Source of the DNA: Qipengyuania marincola | Lineage (GTDB): Bacteria; Pseudomonadota; Alphaproteobacteria; Sphingomonadales; Sphingomonadaceae | Assembly: GCF_029688625.1 (NCBI RefSeq) | Contig: NZ_JARULC010000002.1 | Location: forward strand, 310,001-374,000 | Reading direction: 5' to 3' | DNA length: 64,000 nucleotides | In this document: positions 60,890-64,000 of the stretch, one piece after another | How positions within the stretch are numbered: the stretch's first letter is position 1 | Layout: the number at the start of each line of letters is the position of its first letter | Notes under the pieces: generated by a model | What the model was told of the DNA's origin: nothing | What the model saw: the letters and a program-made list of their open reading frames with translations, nothing else | Database searches by the model: none | Program-made: the position numbers and the translations under genes

Positions 60890-61648
60890 ATGGCACGCAA
60901 GGCTGACAGAATAAGCGCAAAGCGGGCACTCCCCGCAGCGCTTGCTGCTGCCGGGCTTGCGCTTGCGGTTCCGGGCACCGGCCTCGCGGTCGGCTCGACG
61001 GAAGCGCGCCTGCCGGAACCCACACTCGCATCGCTGCCCTTCACGCCGGCCAATGTCGATCCCCAACTCGCGCGGCAGGTGGCCGAAATCATCGGCGAAG
61101 ATGGCCTGCGCTTTACTCCCGCGACCAAGATCCAGCGCTCGAGCGATCGCACGGTCACTGTCGCTGTACGGGTCGACAATGTCACCGCTCGCGCGATATC
61201 GGTTCGCGACGCCGTTACCTCGGTCGCAGCGGAGCAGAAGCGCGAACGCGCGCTCGAGATCGCGCCGACGCGCTACAACCTCGGCATCGCGCGCGGTTAT
61301 CAGGGTTTCGCACAGCCGGAAAAGACGGCGATGCTGCCCGACAGCGTACGCGACCTGTCGATGCCCGACCTGTCGGCCTACCGCCCGGCCGAGGTGAAGT
61401 CCGGCAAGCCCAGCCGCTTCGGCTCGCGCATCGCCATAGAGAGCGAGAGCAGCGCGGGTCGTTCGCCCCGCACGCTTGAAAGCCTCGGCGAACAGACCGT
61501 CGACCTGCAGGGTTCCTACCGCGTCAAGGGTAACCTCAACGTGACCGCAGGCGTCCGCCTGTCGCAGGACCGCAACCGCCTCTCGCCGCTGACCGACGGG
61601 ATCGAGGACGATCAGGCGGTTTATGTCGGAACGCAGCTCCGCTTCTGA
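60890..61648 (+). CDS. Secreted protein with outer-membrane-like C-terminal strands, unknown
   Basis: 252 aa from ATG 60890 (GGAAGGA upstream). Basic N-terminus and hydrophobic signal 15-36. A middle region of unknown fold follows (VDPQLARQVAEIIGEDGLRFTPA). The C-terminus alternates polar and hydrophobic residues (VDLQGSYRVKG, LNVTAGVRLSQ, AVYVGTQLRF) and ends in Phe, the pattern of beta-barrel terminal strands read by the BAM machinery. No recognised family. Confidence 0.7.
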   Translation: MARKADRISAKRALPAALAAAGLALAVPGTGLAVGSTEARLPEPTLASLPFTPANVDPQLARQVAEIIGEDGLRFTPATKIQRSSDRTVTVAVRVDNVTARAISVRDAVTSVAAEQKRERALEIAPTRYNLGIARGYQGFAQPEKTAMLPDSVRDLSMPDLSAYRPAEVKSGKPSRFGSRIAIESESSAGRSPRTLESLGEQTVDLQGSYRVKGNLNVTAGVRLSQDRNRLSPLTDGIEDDQAVYVGTQLRF

Positions 61649-61783
61649 CGCGGCGATCGTTCCGCTTCATCATCGAAGAATACGATTGACCGAGCTGGCC
61701 GCCAGCGCGTTTCGCTTTGCGCGCGCGCTCGACACGCCCTAGGGTTCCCGGCGAACGCTACGGAAAGCTGGGGAGAATCGGAT

Positions 61784-62509
61784 ATGGGACGGGTTGCCAT
61801 CGTAACCGGGGGCACGCGCGGCATTGGGCGCGCGATCTGCGAAAGGCTGCGCGACGAGCGCGATTGCACGGTGATCGCGAATTACGCGGGTAACGACGAA
61901 GCGGCCAAGGCCTTCACCGGGGACACCGGCATTCCCACCATCAAGTTCGACGTCGGCGATTACGAAGCCGTCCAGGCCGCCTGCAAAGCCGTCGAGGAAG
62001 AGCATGGTCCGATCGACATCGTCGTCAACAACGCCGGCATCACCCGCGACGGGACCCTGTTGAAGATGAGCTACGAGGATTGGGACGCGGTCATGCGGAC
62101 CAATCTCGGCGGTTGCTTCAACATGGCCAAGGCGACTTTTGCCGGAATGAAGGAGCGCGGCTGGGGCCGCATCGTCAACATCGGCTCGATCAACGGCCAA
62201 GCGGGCCAATACGGCCAGGTCAATTATGCGGCGGCAAAAAGCGGCATCCACGGCTTCACCAAGGCGCTGGCGCAGGAAGGCGCGCGCTTCGGCATCACCG
62301 TCAACGCCATCGCGCCGGGGTATATCGACACCGACATGGTGGCCGCCGTTCCCGAACCGGTGCTGGAGAAGATCGTCGCGAAAATCCCCGTTGGCCGCCT
62401 CGGCAAGGCCAGCGAGATCGCGCGCGGGGTGAGCTTCCTCTGCTCCGAACACGCAGAATTCGTCACCGGCTCGACCATGAGCATCAACGGCGGCCAGCAC
62501 ATGTATTGA
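61784..62509 (+). CDS. phaB: Acetoacetyl-CoA reductase
   Basis: 241 aa SDR. TGGTRGIGRAI (8-18), NNAGITRDGTL (82-92), catalytic S135, Y148 and K152 (GQYGQVNYAAAKSG), and INGGQHMY at the end. Reduces acetoacetyl-CoA to (R)-3-hydroxybutyryl-CoA for PHB synthesis with NADPH. PhaZ is 29 kb away in the window; PhaA-type thiolases are present, PhaC is not. Good Shine-Dalgarno (GGGGAG) about 8 nt upstream. Confidence 0.95.
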   Translation: MGRVAIVTGGTRGIGRAICERLRDERDCTVIANYAGNDEAAKAFTGDTGIPTIKFDVGDYEAVQAACKAVEEEHGPIDIVVNNAGITRDGTLLKMSYEDWDAVMRTNLGGCFNMAKATFAGMKERGWGRIVNIGSINGQAGQYGQVNYAAAKSGIHGFTKALAQEGARFGITVNAIAPGYIDTDMVAAVPEPVLEKIVAKIPVGRLGKASEIARGVSFLCSEHAEFVTGSTMSINGGQHMY

Positions 62510-62515
62510 GCATGG

Positions 62516-62543
62516 CGAGGGCATCCATGCAGCGATGCCCTCG
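62516..62543. terminator. Hairpin between convergent phaB and LuxR-type gene
   Basis: CGAGGGCATC (62516-62525) and GATGCCCTCG (62534-62543) form a 10-bp perfect stem with an 8-nt loop, seven bases after the phaB stop. No long T-tract; it probably serves both convergent transcripts. Confidence 0.55.
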
Positions 62544-62554
62544 TCGCTCAGGCG

Positions 62555-63292
62555 CTAGTCGACCATGATCCCCACGGGCCTCCACACGCCATCCTCCTTC
62601 TGGAGCGTCACGGTTTCCACCGCCCGCTCCCGATTCGCAAACTGCGTGGCGAAGGCGACCTCCTGATAGCCGCTTGGCGGCGCATTCAGGAACCTGATGG
62701 TAAGCAACTCGCGCGCGATCACGGGCCCGAGCGGTTCGCGAACCTGCCGCGATGCGCCCGCCCAGACGTCGACCGTATTGACGTCGCGAAATTGCTTGCC
62801 CGCCGCATCGTAGCTGCCCTGCCAATCGGAGGCGTCAATCATTTCGAGCCAGCGGCGCGCTGCCTCGCTGACCTCGCGGTCGGTGGCGCTTACCTCGGCT
62901 GCCGCAACCTCGGGGCTGCGGTCGACGATTTGCGAGGTAAGGACGAGGCCTGCGGCGAAAAGTGCTATCATCACGAGAACTCCTGCAATCAGGCGAGTGG
63001 AGGACGCGCCCTTCGTTCCGATCGCAGGATCGCCTTGCGCAATTTCCCCGGCATCCCCCAATTCCTTGTCCGCAAGATTTTCGTAGGTACCGCCCTCGCT
63101 CTCGAACAGCAGCCTTGCAGCTTCGCGGCTGCTGGTGACGCCGAGTTTGCGCCGCGCCACGCGCAGGCGTTCGTTGATGGTGTGGACCGACAGGTCAAGC
63201 TCGGTCGCCATGCTTTTCGCATCATGGCCGCGCACGATCAGGCGAAGCGTCTCCTTCTCCTTGTCGGTCAATTCTTCGAGCGCCTGCTCCAT
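62555..63292 (-). CDS. Membrane-anchored LuxR-type HTH regulator with DUF4019 domain
   Basis: 245 aa. N-terminal LuxR/GerE-type HTH (about 3-64: LTDKEKETLRLIVRGHDAKSMATELDLSVHTINERLRVARRKLG), linker, one TM helix (about 101-120), and a C-terminal periplasmic DUF4019 domain (about 145-245, ARRWLEMIDASDWQGSYDAAG). The ToxR-like layout suggests direct signal transduction from periplasm to DNA without phosphorylation. ATG at 63292; the upstream in-frame extension is Arg-rich filler. Confidence 0.88.
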   Translation of the reverse strand: MEQALEELTDKEKETLRLIVRGHDAKSMATELDLSVHTINERLRVARRKLGVTSSREAARLLFESEGGTYENLADKELGDAGEIAQGDPAIGTKGASSTRLIAGVLVMIALFAAGLVLTSQIVDRSPEVAAAEVSATDREVSEAARRWLEMIDASDWQGSYDAAGKQFRDVNTVDVWAGASRQVREPLGPVIARELLTIRFLNAPPSGYQEVAFATQFANRERAVETVTLQKEDGVWRPVGIMVD

Positions 63293-63377
63293 GACAGCAC
63301 GCCTACGATCGCCGCCGCGCGCCAGCCACCCCAAAAAATTCGTGTAACGCCACCGGCGCGCCTGTAGGGCGGCGGCA

Positions 63378-63659
63378 ATGATTCCCCCCTACCATCCCCC
63401 GAAAAAATACTCCGTCCGCATCGCCGGCCATCGCACCTCGATCAGTCTCGAACCGATGTTCTGGGACATGCTCGGCAAGGCCGCTTATGCCCGCGCGCAG
63501 TCGATCAATGCGCTGGTTGCCGAAATCGATGCCGAGCGCATCCAGGCGGAAAATCCGCCGGGGCTGGCCGGTGCAATCCGCATCTGGCTGGTCACCCAAA
63601 AAGAAAGCGGCGGGATCGCTCCCGCCGCTTCCGAACCTCAAAGGCCTTCCGATCAGTAA
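63378..63659 (+). CDS. Ribbon-helix-helix domain protein (RHH_4 type)
   Basis: 93 aa. KKYSVRIAGHRTSISLEPMFWDMLGKAAYARAQSINALVAEID is the RHH_4 domain (about 10-52), then LAGAIRIWLV. The last 20 or so codons overlap an opposite-strand terminator and are probably non-conserved. Likely DNA-binding; divergent from the LuxR-type gene (85 nt), so either could control the other. Confidence 0.83.
   Translation: MIPPYHPPKKYSVRIAGHRTSISLEPMFWDMLGKAAYARAQSINALVAEIDAERIQAENPPGLAGAIRIWLVTQKESGGIAPAASEPQRPSDQ
63598..63631 (-). terminator. Terminator of the 80-aa gene, embedded in the RHH coding region
   Basis: AAGCGGCGGGA (63606-63616) and TCCCGCCGCTT (63621-63631) form an 11-bp perfect stem around TCGC. 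On the minus strand it is followed by TTCTTTTT (63605-63598), a good U-tract. It ends the 63653-63895 transcript while lying inside the 3' end of the convergent RHH gene. Confidence 0.75.
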
Positions 63660-63895
63660 TTCGCGGTCGCGTCACTGGCCGGGAAGGTTTCGTCGAGTGC
63701 TTCGTCGGTCTTGGACCACTTGGTTTCCTTGGTAGTGGTCGCCTTCGGGCCCGCATCGCGAAATGCGCCCTTGGGCTGGCCGTCGGCGAAAGCGACGCCG
63801 TTCTCGTCCAGATTGTTCGAGTCCACACGGTTCTTCTCGTAGGCGCGGTATCCGAAATAACCGATCGCGCCGAGGGCAGCGAGTTTGAGTAACAT
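63653..63895 (-). CDS. Small membrane-anchored protein, unknown
   Basis: 80 aa from ATG 63895. N-terminal TM (LLKLAALGAIGYFGYRAYEKNR, about 2-20), then a hydrophilic tail rich in Asp, Asn, Thr and Lys. No recognised domain; resembles short YtxH-like stress-associated proteins in layout only. Convergent with the RHH gene, overlapping 7 nt. Confidence 0.7.
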   Translation of the reverse strand: MLLKLAALGAIGYFGYRAYEKNRVDSNNLDENGVAFADGQPKGAFRDAGPKATTTKETKWSKTDEALDETFPASDATANY

Positions 63896-63956
63896 GATGA
63901 TGCTCCTTCCTTTACGACCCAACGTTTGGTGGGGCCGAAAGGTCCGGCATCACCGC

Positions 63957-64000
63957 CTAATCGTCGCCCACCCGTTCGATATCCGCGCCGACAAGCTGAA
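63957..64000 (-). CDS. Possible C-terminus of a gene entering from the right edge
   Basis: A minus-strand frame reads QLVGADIERVGDD followed by TAG (63957-63959). It is plausible as the end of a coding region because it precedes the next minus-strand gene by about 60 nt, but 13 residues cannot identify the protein and a neighbouring frame is also open. Confidence 0.35.
   Translation of the reverse strand, partial: QLVGADIERVGDD

Noticed and set aside
1-64000. Prophage, integrative element, CRISPR or insertion sequence
   Set aside because: No integrase, transposase, phage structural gene, direct-repeat array or att-like duplication seen, and no obvious island with foreign codon usage.

Overview
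The window is a contiguous piece of a GC-rich alphaproteobacterial chromosome. Gene content and protein wording point to Sphingomonadales, most likely Erythrobacteraceae (an Erythrobacter/Qipengyuania/Altererythrobacter-like genome). Supporting signs are the gene order DUF3576-leuS-lptE-holA, rnd-lptC-lptA, a pabB-pabC fusion, an exosortase-A-type O-glycosylation ligase, and CaiB/thiolase/MaoC acyl-CoA genes. Almost everything is ordinary chromosomal housekeeping and central metabolism. No tRNA, rRNA, CRISPR array, insertion sequence, integrase or prophage gene was seen. Genes are tightly packed, often with 4-nt ATGA overlaps, and no gene-free stretch exceeds 300 nt.

Layout. 1-6.1 kb: start of an S9 peptidase (minus, cut by the window edge), an M24 aminopeptidase P, a VOC-cupin pair, then a six-EF-hand secreted protein followed by an OmpR-type response regulator and its histidine kinase. 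6.1-11.7 kb: HerA-like ATPase, pabB-pabC fusion, RluA-type pseudouridine synthase, ArfB, L33 and LolA. 11.8-11.9 kb: a probable unannotated small RNA with its own promoter and terminator. 12-19.8 kb: exonuclease III, RibA, a GNAT enzyme, phosphatidylserine decarboxylase, a DksA-like zinc finger, a beta-helix protein, an SPFH operon with a striking AT-rich palindrome at its promoter, and RecQ. 20-25.2 kb: two small lipoproteins leading into an acyl-CoA gene set (acyl-CoA dehydrogenase, class III CoA transferase, thiolase, HTD2-type hydratase) that is interrupted by a composite palindrome. 25.2-34.8 kb: PPK2, phenylalanine hydroxylase, an acidic lipoprotein, a GlsB-like protein, UppP, M13 peptidase, an MsbA-like ABC exporter, intracellular PHB depolymerase and DUF4126. 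34.9-42.2 kb: a DUF2807 lipoprotein, DUF5996, thiolase plus MaoC, and a divergent exosortase-A-associated ligase/glycosyltransferase module. 42.4-49 kb: gltBD. 49-64 kb: fatty-acid and SDR enzymes, Ung, RNase D, lptCA plus a nucleotidyltransferase, holA-lptE-leuS-DUF3576, two unknown secreted proteins, PhaB, a membrane-bound LuxR-type regulator and small proteins.

Themes. Envelope biogenesis recurs (LolA, Psd, UppP, LptC/A/E, MsbA-like, the O-glycosylation ligase). Polyhydroxybutyrate turnover is represented by PhaZ, PhaB and two thiolases, but no PhaC is in the window. The least ordinary items are regulatory or structural: two related long palindromes (one nested between mirrored hairpins), the candidate sRNA, the SPFH operator that overlaps its own Shine-Dalgarno, the direct repeat upstream of the EF-hand/two-component genes, and a ToxR-like LuxR-DUF4019 regulator. 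Two genes (S9 peptidase, ribA) have no ATG/GTG/TTG start at the position their conserved N-termini require.
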